Below are positions 17,235-26,828 of a stretch of DNA of 64,000 bases, piece by piece. The first letter of the stretch is position 1, and each line of letters opens with the position of its first letter. A program made the position numbers and the translations under genes. Below the pieces are notes generated by a model. It was given only the letters and a program-made list of their open reading frames with translations. It made no database searches and was not told the DNA's origin. The DNA lies in the NCBI RefSeq assembly GCF_001704155.1, contig NZ_CP016294.1, positions 2,601,501 through 2,665,500 on the forward strand, read 5' to 3'. This DNA comes from Stenotrophomonas rhizophila (lineage in GTDB: Bacteria; Pseudomonadota; Gammaproteobacteria; Xanthomonadales; Xanthomonadaceae).

Positions 17235-17477
17235 CTAAAGCGAATGGTTTGGTAGGAAGTGAACGACAGTCCTTGCTATAGCAGCAATGGGGAGCGCGAT
17301 GCTTAGGGCCCGGGTCAAACGGTTCCCCGCATTGGCTTGGAATGGAATCCAGATGACTAAAGCGATAGTGATCAGCGAGAAGATCACCACTGCTTTGCCG
17401 CTTGCCATCATCGCCAGACACAAGGCGATAAACGCAAACAACTCAAGAACAAGTTCGATGTAAGTACGTCTATTCAT
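17235..17477 (-). CDS. Small hypothetical membrane protein beside tRNA-Ser
   Basis: It has 80 residues starting MNRRTYIELVLELFAFIALC, with three hydrophobic segments (about 8-28, 30-48 and 56-72). The ATG overlaps the stop codon of the upstream gene (ATGA, 17474-17477), so the two are coupled. Base composition is noticeably less GC-rich than the flanking core genes. It is not recognised. Confidence 0.6.
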   Translation of the reverse strand: MNRRTYIELVLELFAFIALCLAMMASGKAVVIFSLITIALVIWIPFQANAGNRLTRALSIALPIAAIARTVVHFLPNHSL

Positions 17478-18037
17478 CTTTTTCCGTCTTGCTTGGGCTG
17501 GGAGTCGTCCATGACCGCGATGGAAGCTTGCAGCCGACAAATGATATCACGACTCATTCGCAATTGAGGCGGATCCAAACAGGCCACTGTCAGACTGCCT
17601 TGAGTGGAAAGCTTGGCTTCCACATGCGCGACAAGCTCAAGACTTCGATATGGCGAGACTGCGAGCACATTTTGAGCGTGGATGGATTCCACAGCGCCCG
17701 GGCTCTCGATCTGCTGCTGCAAGTTGACCGTGGCGTCTGGGGAGCCGCTCCAGTTCAACGTGAGCTCCTGTAACTTCCCGGCGTTCGTCAGTCGAGCGAG
17801 GACCACGTCACCATCCGTCTTGCTGGGCTTGACCACGCGTTGATCCTTCAACTGTGCGAAGAGTCGAGCACAGCCGATGAAAGGACGACCGCACGCACGT
17901 GGCCTGGGCCAGATACTTGGTCCGGAGGTACGCTTGATAAGCCGGCAGTCGAGCACGACGCGAAGTTCGACGGGGACTCGCTGGACGAAGGACCAGCGGC
18001 CGATGGCGGGCCGGCTCAGACGACGAGCGATGCGCAT
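17474..18037 (-). CDS. Hypothetical protein beside tRNA-Ser
   Basis: It has 187 residues from ATG at 18037, with AGAGG 9 bases upstream. The N-terminal 60 residues are Arg/Cys/Pro-rich and may not be native. From about residue 62 (AQLKDQRVVKPSKTDGDVVL) the sequence looks like a normal soluble beta-rich domain, with SYRSLELVAHVEAK-like strands and a basic C-terminus (PKQDGKR). It overlaps the membrane-protein gene by four bases. Its codon use differs from neighbouring core genes, suggesting acquired DNA. The upstream region leads straight into the tRNA 3' end. Function unknown. Confidence 0.5.
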   Translation of the reverse strand: MRIARRLSRPAIGRWSFVQRVPVELRVVLDCRLIKRTSGPSIWPRPRACGRPFIGCARLFAQLKDQRVVKPSKTDGDVVLARLTNAGKLQELTLNWSGSPDATVNLQQQIESPGAVESIHAQNVLAVSPYRSLELVAHVEAKLSTQGSLTVACLDPPQLRMSRDIICRLQASIAVMDDSQPKQDGKR

Positions 18038-18119
18038 GCGAGTGATTCCTCTGCATGCTTCCTGCCTTCCAATCGACTCAAACTAAGATTTCAATCCAGA
18101 TCACTTTTTCAGGATCTAG

Positions 18120-18209
18120 TGGCGGAGAGAGTGGGATTCGAACCCACGGAAGGAATGACCCTTCGCCGGTTTTCAAGACCGGTGCCTTAAACCGCTCGGC
18201 CATCTCTCC
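18120..18209 (-). tRNA. tRNA-Ser (anticodon UGA)
   Basis: A 90-base class II tRNA with a long variable arm. The acceptor stem GGAGAGA pairs with TCTCTCC, the discriminator base is G and the CCA end is encoded (18120-18122). The anticodon loop reads CTTGAAA, giving UGA for serine UCA codons. The T arm contains GGTTCGAATCC. The 3' end faces two atypical genes. Confidence 0.97.
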
Positions 18210-18288
18210 GGATGTCGCGCGCCGGCCGGGGCCGGGCGCGTATTCTCGCATGGTCGGCCGGGTTTACCCAAGGCCGACCCCGACAGCG

Positions 18289-19281
18289 TCAGCCGGCGTC
18301 CACCGCCAGGGCGCCCAGGGCGCTGGCGCGGATCTTTTCCTTGGCCCGTTCGCACGCCCCACCGCAGTCCAGGCGCGACGCTTCCAGCTGCGGCGGCAGG
18401 TGCTCGGCCAGGAAGTCGATGAACACCCGCACCGCCGGCAGCAGGCCGCGGCGGGAGGCGAATACGGCGTGGCAGATGCCCTGCGGCAGCGACCATTCCG
18501 GCAGCACCACTTCCAGCTCGCCGCTGCGCACGGCGTCGGCACAGACGGTCTCGGGCAGCATGGTGATGCCGAAGCCGTCTTTGACCATGCTCTGCAGCAG
18601 CGGGAAATCGAACCCGGCCACGCGCGGCTGCAGGTCCACGCGGCGCACCGCGCCCTCCGGGCCGTGCAGCTCCCAGCGCTGTCTGGCTTCGTCTTCGCTG
18701 ATGCTCAGGGTGACGTGGTTGGCCAGTTCATCGGGATCTTTCGGGCGGCCGGCACGATCAAGGTATTTCGGGCTGGCCACCAGCAGTTCCTGCACCTGGC
18801 CGAAGCTGCGCATTACCAGGCTGCCGTCATCGTCCAGGCGTGAGCGCACGCGCAGGGCGACGTCATAGCCTTCGTTGATGATGTCCACGCGGCGGTTGCT
18901 GATGTTCAGCTGCAGCCGGACCTTGGGGTACTGGGCCAGGAACTTCGGCAGTAGCTTGGGCAGCTGCATCTGCGCCAATGAGACCGGCACGCTGGCGCGC
19001 ACCAGGCCACGTGGCTCGGCACTGAGCCGGTCCACCACTTCGCGTGCGGCCTGGGCTTCGGCCAGCATGGTCTGCGCGTGGCGATGTACGCTGGTGCCGA
19101 CGTCAGTCACCGCGAAGCGACGCGTGGAGCGCTGCAGCAGGCGCACGCCCAGGTCGGTTTCCAGCTGGCTGATACGGCGGCTCAGACGGGATTTGGGGAT
19201 GCCCAAGGCGCGTTCGGCCGCGGCGAAACCGCCGTGGTCCACCACCATGGCAAAGTAGTACAGGTCGTTGAGGTCGTGCAT
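18289..19281 (-). CDS. LysR family transcriptional regulator, probable regulator of azoR
   Basis: It has 330 residues from ATG at 19281 (MHDLNDLYYFAMVVDHGGFA). The winged helix-turn-helix occupies residues 1-60 (AAERALGIPKSRLSRRISQLE), followed by a linker helix and a LysR substrate-binding domain (PRGLVRASVPVSLAQMQLPK onwards). The type resembles regulators of azoreductase, quinone-oxidoreductase and pirin genes. It is divergent from azoR with a 124-base shared spacer that holds a dyad, the classic layout in which a LysR protein controls its neighbour. Confidence 0.92.
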   Translation of the reverse strand: MHDLNDLYYFAMVVDHGGFAAAERALGIPKSRLSRRISQLETDLGVRLLQRSTRRFAVTDVGTSVHRHAQTMLAEAQAAREVVDRLSAEPRGLVRASVPVSLAQMQLPKLLPKFLAQYPKVRLQLNISNRRVDIINEGYDVALRVRSRLDDDGSLVMRSFGQVQELLVASPKYLDRAGRPKDPDELANHVTLSISEDEARQRWELHGPEGAVRRVDLQPRVAGFDFPLLQSMVKDGFGITMLPETVCADAVRSGELEVVLPEWSLPQGICHAVFASRRGLLPAVRVFIDFLAEHLPPQLEASRLDCGGACERAKEKIRASALGALAVDAG

Positions 19282-19303
19282 ACCGAAGTTCCAGATATAG
19301 AAC

Positions 19304-19316
19304 AATACGTGGTATT
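19304..19316. promoter_or_regulatory. Candidate LysR box between the regulator and azoR genes
   Basis: AATAC-gtg-GTATT is a perfect dyad in the divergent spacer, about 23 bases before the regulator start and 90 before azoR. It contains the T-N11-A pattern that LysR proteins prefer. Confidence 0.5.
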
Positions 19317-19405
19317 CAACCACCTTTATCCCAGAGACGCAACAACCTAACCTGCTTTCCGTCGGCGGCGCCTTGACCGCCCTTCCCCGGATACAGGTGA
19401 TTGCC

Positions 19406-19993
19406 ATGAAGCTTCTTCACATTGATGCCAGCGTGCTGGGCGACAACTCTGTTTCCCGCCAGCTGTCCGCGGCGGTGGTCGCACGGTTCAATGAGACCGT
19501 TGAGAACCTCGATGTAACCTACCGCGATCTCGATCGTAATCCCATTCCCCATTTGAGTAGTGGTTCGCTGGCCCAGGTGGACGCGGCCGAAGCCACCGAT
19601 GCCGAATCCGTGATGCAGCAGTTCCTTGCCGCAGACGTGATTGTCATCGGCGCGCCGATGTACAACTTCAGCATTCCGTCGACCCTGAAGGCCTGGATCG
19701 ACCGCGTGGCGGTGGCTGGGCGCACCTTCAAGTACACCGAGAATGGCCCGGTCGGCCTGGCCGGTGGCAAGCGCGTGATCATCGCCAGCTCGCGTGGCGG
19801 CATCTATACCGATTCGCCGGCTGACTTCCAGGAGCCGTTCCTGCGCCAGGTGTTCGCCTTCATGGGCATCACCAATGTCGAATTCGTGCGTGCCGAAGGC
19901 ATTGCGTATTCGCCGACCCACCGCGAAGAAGCCATTGCCGCTGCGCTGGCCAGCCTGCCGGCCGCCGAGTTCGAAGAACTGGCCGAAGCCTGA
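19406..19993 (+). CDS. azoR: FMN-dependent NADH azoreductase AzoR
   Basis: NAD(P)H:quinone/azo reductase with a flavodoxin-like fold that reduces quinones by two electrons and splits azo dyes. It has 195 residues starting MKLLHIDASVLGDNSVSRQL. The FMN phosphate loop is DASVLGDNSVSR, the segment APMYNFSIPSTLKAWIDR is a signature of the family, and GGKRVIIASSRGG contacts the isoalloxazine ring. The start at 19406 is set by the conserved N-terminus; an in-frame ATG at 19373 lies too far upstream. A terminator follows about 80 bases later. Confidence 0.95.
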   Translation: MKLLHIDASVLGDNSVSRQLSAAVVARFNETVENLDVTYRDLDRNPIPHLSSGSLAQVDAAEATDAESVMQQFLAADVIVIGAPMYNFSIPSTLKAWIDRVAVAGRTFKYTENGPVGLAGGKRVIIASSRGGIYTDSPADFQEPFLRQVFAFMGITNVEFVRAEGIAYSPTHREEAIAAALASLPAAEFEELAEA

Positions 19994-20072
19994 GTGTTCC
20001 AGGGCAGGCGTTGAGTCCTCGTCGGACGCCCTGCCCGGGCCGGATTCCCCCTCCCCCATCCGGCCCACCCTG

Positions 20073-20099
20073 CGGCCCCGCTTTGCGGGGCCGTTTCTA
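20073..20099 (+). terminator. Intrinsic terminator of azoR
   Basis: The stem CGGCCCCGC-ttt-GCGGGGCCG is followed by TTTCTATT on the plus strand. Confidence 0.85.
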
Positions 20100-20113
20100 T
20101 TTGATAGCAGCCA

Positions 20114-20140
20114 CAAAAAAAACCCGCCGTTCGGCGGGTT
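20114..20140 (-). terminator. Intrinsic terminator of serS
   Basis: The stem AACCCGCC-gttc-GGCGGGTT at 20121-20140 has a run of As on its plus-strand left side, which is a T tract for transcripts read on the minus strand. It lies seven bases after the serS stop codon. Confidence 0.9.
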
Positions 20141-20146
20141 CTTTGG

Positions 20147-21496
<1,350 letters not shown>

Positions 21497-21530
21497 TCAT
21501 TCCCGGCGTGGCAGAATCGGGGGGTTCACC

Positions 21531-22175
21531 ATGGTATGGCTCATGTCCGCTTCCCGTTCCTCGTCTGGCAAGAACATCACCTTCCAGCTGCCCCGCCGCA
21601 GCCTCATGATCGCCGGGATCGCCTTTGGCGTCGGCGTGCTGCTGTTCCTGGTCGTGTGGTTGGGCAACCGCAACAACGACTTCTACAAGGCCGGCCCCGC
21701 GCAGACCCCGCAGGAAGTAGCCCAGGTCGAGCCCTTGCCCGAACCCCTGCCCGCCGCGGCCGGATCCAGCGACATGCCCGACGCCAGGCCGCTGCCGGTG
21801 GAAGACGAAAAGCCGCAGCTGGTCGAAACCGCTCCGCCGCCCGCGCCGGCCGCCCCGGCCGCTGCCGCGCCGGAAACTGCCCCCGTGGCGATGGCCGCCG
21901 GCGACCGCCCGCAGCCGATTGCCGACCAGTCGCCGCCGCCGACCTACCCGCCTGCCGCCCTGCGCAACGGCGTGGAAGGCAGCGTGGTGGTGCGCGTGGA
22001 CGTGGATGCGACCGGCTACCCGATGAACGTCACCATCATCCAGCGCAGTGGTTCGCGTGACCTGGATCGCGCTGCCAGCGATGCCGTGCGCCGTTGGCGT
22101 TTCCAGCCGGCGCAGAGCAACGGCATTGCGGTGCCGGGCAGCATCGAAGTCCCGTTCGATTTCAAGGCGCAATGA
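21531..22175 (+). CDS. TonB family energy-transducing protein
   Basis: Inner-membrane protein that passes proton-motive force to outer-membrane receptors. It has 214 residues: a short cytoplasmic start, one transmembrane helix (about 26-44), a Pro/Ala-rich periplasmic spacer (about 60-135), and a C-terminal TonB domain with PPTYPPAALRNGVEGSVVVR and AVRRWRFQPAQSNG. The ATG at 21531 follows a G-rich ribosome-binding site; an in-frame ATG at 21543 is also possible. No exbB or exbD is adjacent. A second, shorter homologue follows at 22401. Confidence 0.85.
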   Translation: MVWLMSASRSSSGKNITFQLPRRSLMIAGIAFGVGVLLFLVVWLGNRNNDFYKAGPAQTPQEVAQVEPLPEPLPAAAGSSDMPDARPLPVEDEKPQLVETAPPPAPAAPAAAAPETAPVAMAAGDRPQPIADQSPPPTYPPAALRNGVEGSVVVRVDVDATGYPMNVTIIQRSGSRDLDRAASDAVRRWRFQPAQSNGIAVPGSIEVPFDFKAQ

Positions 22176-22185
22176 TATTGCGCGG

Positions 22186-22248
22186 GTAGGTGCCCACAGG
22201 TGCCCGCTGATAGGTGCCCACCGGTAGGTGCCCACTGTTAGTGGGCAC
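22186..22248 (+). repeat. GTAG-type palindrome with tandem GGTGCCCAC arms
   Basis: The sequence GTAGGTGCCCAC occurs at 22186 and 22224, with a further AGGTGCCCAC at 22212. The last copy makes the hairpin GTGCCCACT-gtt-AGTGGGCAC after GTAG (22224-22248). This has the same plan as the GTAG REP units elsewhere but a different stem, and could also act as a terminator for the preceding TonB gene. Confidence 0.6.
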
Positions 22249-22400
22249 ACGCTTGAAGACCGCGCGAACCCCACGTAAAGGTCCGGCTCATGATGCTGAA
22301 CCTCAACGGGAATGCACTCGTGGCGTTGACGCATCGGTGACACACCCGCAACCCGGCTCAGGCAAGACTGGCGTCGTCAACTCGACACCAGGAGTCCGCC

Positions 22401-22979
22401 ATGAGTGTTACCCATGCACACGAGATGCCTACGTCGCCGCAGCAGCAGCGCGACATCATTGACGAGCCGGGCCGCCGTCGCACCTCCCCCCTGCTGTGGA
22501 TCGCGCTGATCGTCGCGATGTTTGCCGCCGCGCTGGTGTGGCTGCGGTATGCCAATCCCGATGAAGGCGCCAGCGCGCCGGTCGGGGAACGCATGCTGCC
22601 TGCTACCGAGACGCCGGTGGCGGTGACGCCGGCCCCGGCCAACCGTGAAGCGACGCCAGCCACCACGCAGCGTCGTGCTGCTCCCGTGGTTCGCGATCGC
22701 GATGCGCGCCCGCTGAGCAGCAATGCCAAGCCGGTGTATCCGCGGACCGCGCTGCGTAGTGGCGTGGAAGGCAGCGTGATTGCCAGCCTCAACGTGGACC
22801 CACGCGGACAGGTGACCGACGCCAATATCGTGCAGCGCAGTGGCGGTCGTGATCGCGACCTGGACCGTGCAGTGCTGAGCACCGTGCGTGACTGGAAGTT
22901 CGAACCGGCCATGCACAACGGCCGCGCCGTGGCCAGCGTGGTACGCGTGCCGGTGGATTTCCGCACCGAGCAGCGGTAA
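22401..22979 (+). CDS. Second TonB family protein
   Basis: It has 192 residues starting MSVTHAHEMPTSPQQQRDII; an ATG at residue 9 is an alternative. One transmembrane helix (about 31-48), a short spacer, and a TonB C-terminal domain (SNAKPVYPRTALRSGVEGSV to RDWKFEPAMHNGRAVASVVR) match the gene 225 bases upstream, so the two look like a tandem duplication that has diverged. The spacer is too short to span a standard periplasm easily, so a role other than receptor energising is possible. A strong terminator follows. Confidence 0.82.
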   Translation: MSVTHAHEMPTSPQQQRDIIDEPGRRRTSPLLWIALIVAMFAAALVWLRYANPDEGASAPVGERMLPATETPVAVTPAPANREATPATTQRRAAPVVRDRDARPLSSNAKPVYPRTALRSGVEGSVIASLNVDPRGQVTDANIVQRSGGRDRDLDRAVLSTVRDWKFEPAMHNGRAVASVVRVPVDFRTEQR

Positions 22980-23007
22980 CCCTCATCTGTAAAACGGCGG
23001 GGGAGCA

Positions 23008-23041
23008 GGAGCCGACCATCTGGTCGGCTCCTTTTTTTTTT
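23008..23041 (+). terminator. Strong intrinsic terminator after the second TonB gene
   Basis: The perfect stem GGAGCCGACCA-tc-TGGTCGGCTCC is followed by ten Ts. The stem resembles the GAGCCGAC core of the GTAG palindromes at 54.5 kb, so a REP-like unit may have been recruited as a terminator. Confidence 0.93.
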
Positions 23042-23056
23042 GCCGCCGGCGGTGCC

Positions 23057-24364
23057 TTACCCGAGGTTGAAGCCCGCGGCGCGGGCGATGCCGTCGAAGT
23101 TGGGGAACGAGGTGGCGACGTTGGCGATGTCGTTGATGCGCACCTCGCCGCTGCTGAGCTGGCCGGCGATGGCGAAGGCCATCGCGATGCGGTGGTCGCC
23201 GTGGCTTTCGATGGTGCCGCTGCCCAGCTCATGCCCGCCGTGGATGGTGGCGCCGTCTTCGGTTTCATCCACCTGTACGCCGAGGCTGCGCAGGCCGGTG
23301 GCCATGGCCGCGAGGCGGTCGGATTCCTTGACTCGCAGTTCGGCCGCGCCACGCACGATGGTGTTGCCCTGTGCAGCGGCAGCGGCAACGAACAGGGCCG
23401 GGAACTCGTCGATCATATCCGGCACCAGCGCTTCGGGAATCTCGGCGCCGTGAAGCGGTGCATGGCGGACCACCAGGTCTGCCACGGCTTCCCCGCCCTG
23501 CTCAGCATGGTTCTCTTCGCGGATATCCGCGCCCATCAGTCGCAGCGCGGCGAGCAGCCCGGTGCGGCGCGGGTTGAGGCCGACCTGGCGCAGGGTGAGT
23601 GCCGAACCGGGAATGATGCTGGCCGCCACCAGGAAGAACGCGGCCGAGGAGAAGTCGGCCGGCACGGCGATGTCAGTGGCGCGCAGGCGCTGGCCGCCAC
23701 GCAGGCGGGCCTTGCCGGGCGAGAAGTCGATCTCCACGCCGAAGGCGCGCAGCATGCGTTCGCTGTAGTCGCGGGTCGGGTGCGGTTCGCTCACGGCGGT
23801 GTCGCCCTGCGCGTACAGGCCGGCCAGCAGCACGGCCGATTTGACCTGCGCGCTGGCCACCGGCGAGGCGAAGTCGATGCCGTGCAGCGGCTGGCCGCCA
23901 TGCACGCGCAGCGGCGGGGTGCCGTCGGCCTCGGTGTCGATCTTCGCGCCCATCTGCGCCAGCGGGCCGGTCACCCGGCGCATGGGACGGCGCGACAGCG
24001 ATTCATCGCCCACCATCACGGAATCGAACGGCTGCGCGGCGAGCAGGCCGGCCAGCAGGCGCATGCCGGTGCCGGCGTTGCCGCAGTCCAGCGGCGCCTC
24101 CGGCGCCTGCAGGCCATCCACGCCCACGCCGTGCACGATGCGCTGCGACGGCGACGGGGTTTCAATGCGCACGCCCATCTGCGAGAAGATCGCGGCGGTG
24201 GCGCGGGTGTCCTCGCCTTCCAGGAAACCGTCGATGTGCGAAACGCCATCGGCCAGTGCAGCGAACATCACCGCACGGTGCGAGACCGACTTGTCGCCGG
24301 GAATGGTCAGGCTGCCCTGCAGGGGCTGGCCCTTGCGGGCGGTCCAGGAAGCGGAAGCGGTCAT
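23057..24364 (-). CDS. aroA: 3-phosphoshikimate 1-carboxyvinyltransferase (EPSP synthase)
   Basis: Sixth step of the shikimate pathway: shikimate 3-phosphate plus phosphoenolpyruvate to EPSP. It has 435 residues. LTIPGDKSVSHRAVMFAAL near the N-terminus carries the substrate lysine, DCGNAGTGMRLLAGLLAAQP the second signature and VKESDRLAAMATGL the third, with ESHGDHRIAMAFAIAG near the C-terminus. It is the last gene of serC-pheA-aroA, an order common in gammaproteobacteria. A GC-rich dyad lies in the 91 bases between pheA and aroA. Confidence 0.98.
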   Translation of the reverse strand: MTASASWTARKGQPLQGSLTIPGDKSVSHRAVMFAALADGVSHIDGFLEGEDTRATAAIFSQMGVRIETPSPSQRIVHGVGVDGLQAPEAPLDCGNAGTGMRLLAGLLAAQPFDSVMVGDESLSRRPMRRVTGPLAQMGAKIDTEADGTPPLRVHGGQPLHGIDFASPVASAQVKSAVLLAGLYAQGDTAVSEPHPTRDYSERMLRAFGVEIDFSPGKARLRGGQRLRATDIAVPADFSSAAFFLVAASIIPGSALTLRQVGLNPRRTGLLAALRLMGADIREENHAEQGGEAVADLVVRHAPLHGAEIPEALVPDMIDEFPALFVAAAAAQGNTIVRGAAELRVKESDRLAAMATGLRSLGVQVDETEDGATIHGGHELGSGTIESHGDHRIAMAFAIAGQLSSGEVRINDIANVATSFPNFDGIARAAGFNLG

Positions 24365-24455
24365 CGGTGAATCCTGTAGAAAGCCGCCCGCGAAGGCAGC
24401 GATGGTGCGGAATGACGGTAAGCGGCGCCGCGCGCAGTGCGGCGGCGCCGGGGTA

Positions 24456-25616
24456 TCAGGGCACGGCCACCGGGTAGGAGCCCAACACCTTGATCTGCGC
24501 CGAGTGCGCCTTCAGTTCGGCCAACGCAGCCTGCATGGCCTCGTCGTCGATATGACCGGCCAGGTCGATGAAGAAGCCGTATTCCCACTTGGCGTTGTGC
24601 GACGGACGCGACTCGATGCGGTTCATGCTGATGCCGTGCCGCGCAAACGGGCTGAGCACGTCGAACAGCGCACCGGGCTTGTCGTGGATGAACACCAGCA
24701 CCGAGGTGCGGTCGTGGCCGGAAGTCGGGAAGAACTGGCGGCCCACCACCAGGAAGCGGGTGGTGTTGTCGGCGTCGTTCTGGATCGGCTTGGTCACGAC
24801 CTTCTTCAGGCCATACACGTGCCCTGCACTTTCGCCACCAATGGCGGCGGCGTCATCGGCATTGCGGGCGCGGCGCGCGCCTTCGGCGTTGCTCGACACC
24901 GGCACCTTTTCGGCCTTGGGCAGGTTGGCGCGCAGCCACGAGGAGGTCTGCATGAACGATTGCGGGTGGCCATACACGCGTTCGACATCTTCCAAGCGGC
25001 CGCTGCGGGACATCAGGTACTGCTGCACGCGCAGTTCGACTTCGCCGCAGATCTTGAGGTTGGAGGTGAGGAACATGTCCAGGGTGATCTGGATGGTGCC
25101 CTGCCCCGAGTTTTCCACCGGCACCACGCCGAAATCGGCGTTGCCCGCTTCCACTTCCTGGAACACTTCTTCAATGCTGGCCAGCGGCAGGCCCAGCGCC
25201 GAGCGGCCGAAGTGCTTGAGCACGGCCTGCTGGCTGAAGGTGCCTTCCGGGCCGAGGTAACCGATCTTCAGCGGCTCCTGCTGGGCCAGGCAGGCCGACA
25301 TGATTTCGCGGAACACATGCACCAGCACTTCATCGCTGAGCGGGCCTTCGTTGCGGTCCACCACCATGCGCAGCACCTGGGCTTCGCGTTCGGGGCGGTA
25401 ATAATCCACGGCAGCAGCAAGCTTGCCCTTGGCCTTGCCGACCTGGTGGGCGAACTGGGCGCGCTCGGCGATCAGCGCCTGGATGCTGCGGTCGATGTGG
25501 TCGATCTTGGCGCGCACATCCGACAGCACCGGTGCGGCGACAGCAGGTACGGCGTCGGCCTTGGCTTTGGTGGGCTTGGCGGCGGGTGCCTTGGGCTTGG
25601 CGGGTTTGGTGGCCAT
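24456..25616 (-). CDS. pheA: Bifunctional chorismate mutase / prephenate dehydratase (P-protein)
   Basis: Converts chorismate to prephenate and then phenylpyruvate for phenylalanine synthesis. It has 386 residues. A Lys/Ala/Pro-rich N-terminal extension of about 30 residues, unusual in this family, precedes the chorismate mutase domain (about 33-115, VRAKIDHIDRSIQALIAER). The dehydratase domain begins IGYLGPEGTFSQQA and includes the catalytic TRF motif (NTTRFLVVG). The ACT domain near the C-terminus has the ESRP phenylalanine-binding motif, so feedback inhibition is expected. It lies 29 bases after serC. Confidence 0.97.
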   Translation of the reverse strand: MATKPAKPKAPAAKPTKAKADAVPAVAAPVLSDVRAKIDHIDRSIQALIAERAQFAHQVGKAKGKLAAAVDYYRPEREAQVLRMVVDRNEGPLSDEVLVHVFREIMSACLAQQEPLKIGYLGPEGTFSQQAVLKHFGRSALGLPLASIEEVFQEVEAGNADFGVVPVENSGQGTIQITLDMFLTSNLKICGEVELRVQQYLMSRSGRLEDVERVYGHPQSFMQTSSWLRANLPKAEKVPVSSNAEGARRARNADDAAAIGGESAGHVYGLKKVVTKPIQNDADNTTRFLVVGRQFFPTSGHDRTSVLVFIHDKPGALFDVLSPFARHGISMNRIESRPSHNAKWEYGFFIDLAGHIDDEAMQAALAELKAHSAQIKVLGSYPVAVP

Positions 25617-25645
25617 CAGGGTATCCAGTTACAGATTCGGGAACG

Positions 25646-26731
25646 TCAGCCGTTGCGTTGCTGGAAATCGCGCATGAAGGCGGCCAGCGCCTGTGCGCCT
25701 TCCACCGGCAGTGCGTTGTACAGCGAGGCGCGGATGCCGCCGACGGCCTTGTGGCCCTTCAGCGCCAGCAGCCCGGCAGCCTTGGATTCGCTCACGAAGC
25801 GGGCGGTGAGGGTTTCGTCAGGCAGGAAGAACGGAATGTTCATGCGTGAACGCGCGGCAGGCACCACCTCATTGCGGTAGAAGCCGCCGGAGGCATCGAT
25901 GGCGCCGTAGATCAGCGTCGACTTGACCGCGTTGCGCCGCGCGAATTCTTCCACCCCGCCCTCGGCAAGCATCCACTGGAACACCAGCCCGGCCAGGTAC
26001 CAGTTCCAGGTGGGCGGAGTGTTGAGCATGGAATCGCGGGCGACGTGCGAGCGGTAATCGAAGATGTCCGCGCGCGGCTGGCCACTGCGCTCGAGCAGGT
26101 CGCGGCGCACGATCACCACCGACACGCCGACCGGGCCCAGGTTCTTCTGTGCACCGGCGTAGATCAGGCCGTAGCGCGAGACATCCAGCGGTTCGCTGGC
26201 GATGGAGGAGCTGAAATCGGCGAACAGCGGCGCGCTGCCGACGTCCGGGGTGTCACGGAACTCGACACCATGGATGGTTTCGTTGGCGGTGATGTGCACG
26301 TAGGCGGCATCGTCGGACAACTGCCACTGGCTGCGCGGCAGGATGTCATGGAAGCCACCGGCTTCGCTGCTGGCGGCCACGTTGACCCTCACGTAGGGGC
26401 TGACCTGCTTGATCGCGGTCTTGCCCCAATGCCCGGTGAGCACGTAATCCACGGTCTGCCCGGGGGCAGCGAAGTTAAGCGCGAGCAGGGCCTGCTGGGT
26501 GGTCGCCCCGCCGGCCAGGAACATCACCGCGTAATCGTCCGGCACGCCGAGCAGGCGGCGCAGGTCGGCTTCGGCCTGGGCGGCAACGGCCATGAACTCC
26601 GGGCCGCGGTGGCTCATTTCGACAATGGAGGCGCCAGCGCCGTTCCATTCCAACATCTCTTCCTGCGCCTGGCGCAGGACCGATTCCGGCAGGGTTGCAG
26701 GGCCGGCACTGAAATTGAACGCGCGCGTCAT
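25646..26731 (-). CDS. serC: Phosphoserine aminotransferase
   Basis: PLP enzyme making 3-phosphoserine for serine synthesis and also serving pyridoxal phosphate synthesis. It has 361 residues. The start [20 protein letters not shown] is the conserved N-terminus; an in-frame start at 26773 is rejected. The cofactor lysine lies in [28 protein letters not shown] and [15 protein letters not shown] are typical C-terminal family blocks. It is the first gene of serC-pheA-aroA. Confidence 0.98.
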   Translation of the reverse strand: MTRAFNFSAGPATLPESVLRQAQEEMLEWNGAGASIVEMSHRGPEFMAVAAQAEADLRRLLGVPDDYAVMFLAGGATTQQALLALNFAAPGQTVDYVLTGHWGKTAIKQVSPYVRVNVAASSEAGGFHDILPRSQWQLSDDAAYVHITANETIHGVEFRDTPDVGSAPLFADFSSSIASEPLDVSRYGLIYAGAQKNLGPVGVSVVIVRRDLLERSGQPRADIFDYRSHVARDSMLNTPPTWNWYLAGLVFQWMLAEGGVEEFARRNAVKSTLIYGAIDASGGFYRNEVVPAARSRMNIPFFLPDETLTARFVSESKAAGLLALKGHKAVGGIRASLYNALPVEGAQALAAFMRDFQQRNG

Positions 26732-26828
26732 GTCACACCTATGGGGCAAGACCCCTAGTATGCCGCAGCGCACCAGCCTTTAGGCCTTGCAGGACAAGGC
26801 GAAATTGGTTGCATCCGAATCTATCGGT

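Noticed and set aside
23192..25880. Two long plus-strand open frames over aroA and pheA
   Set aside because: They mirror conserved aroA and pheA reading frames and show no recognisable protein features.
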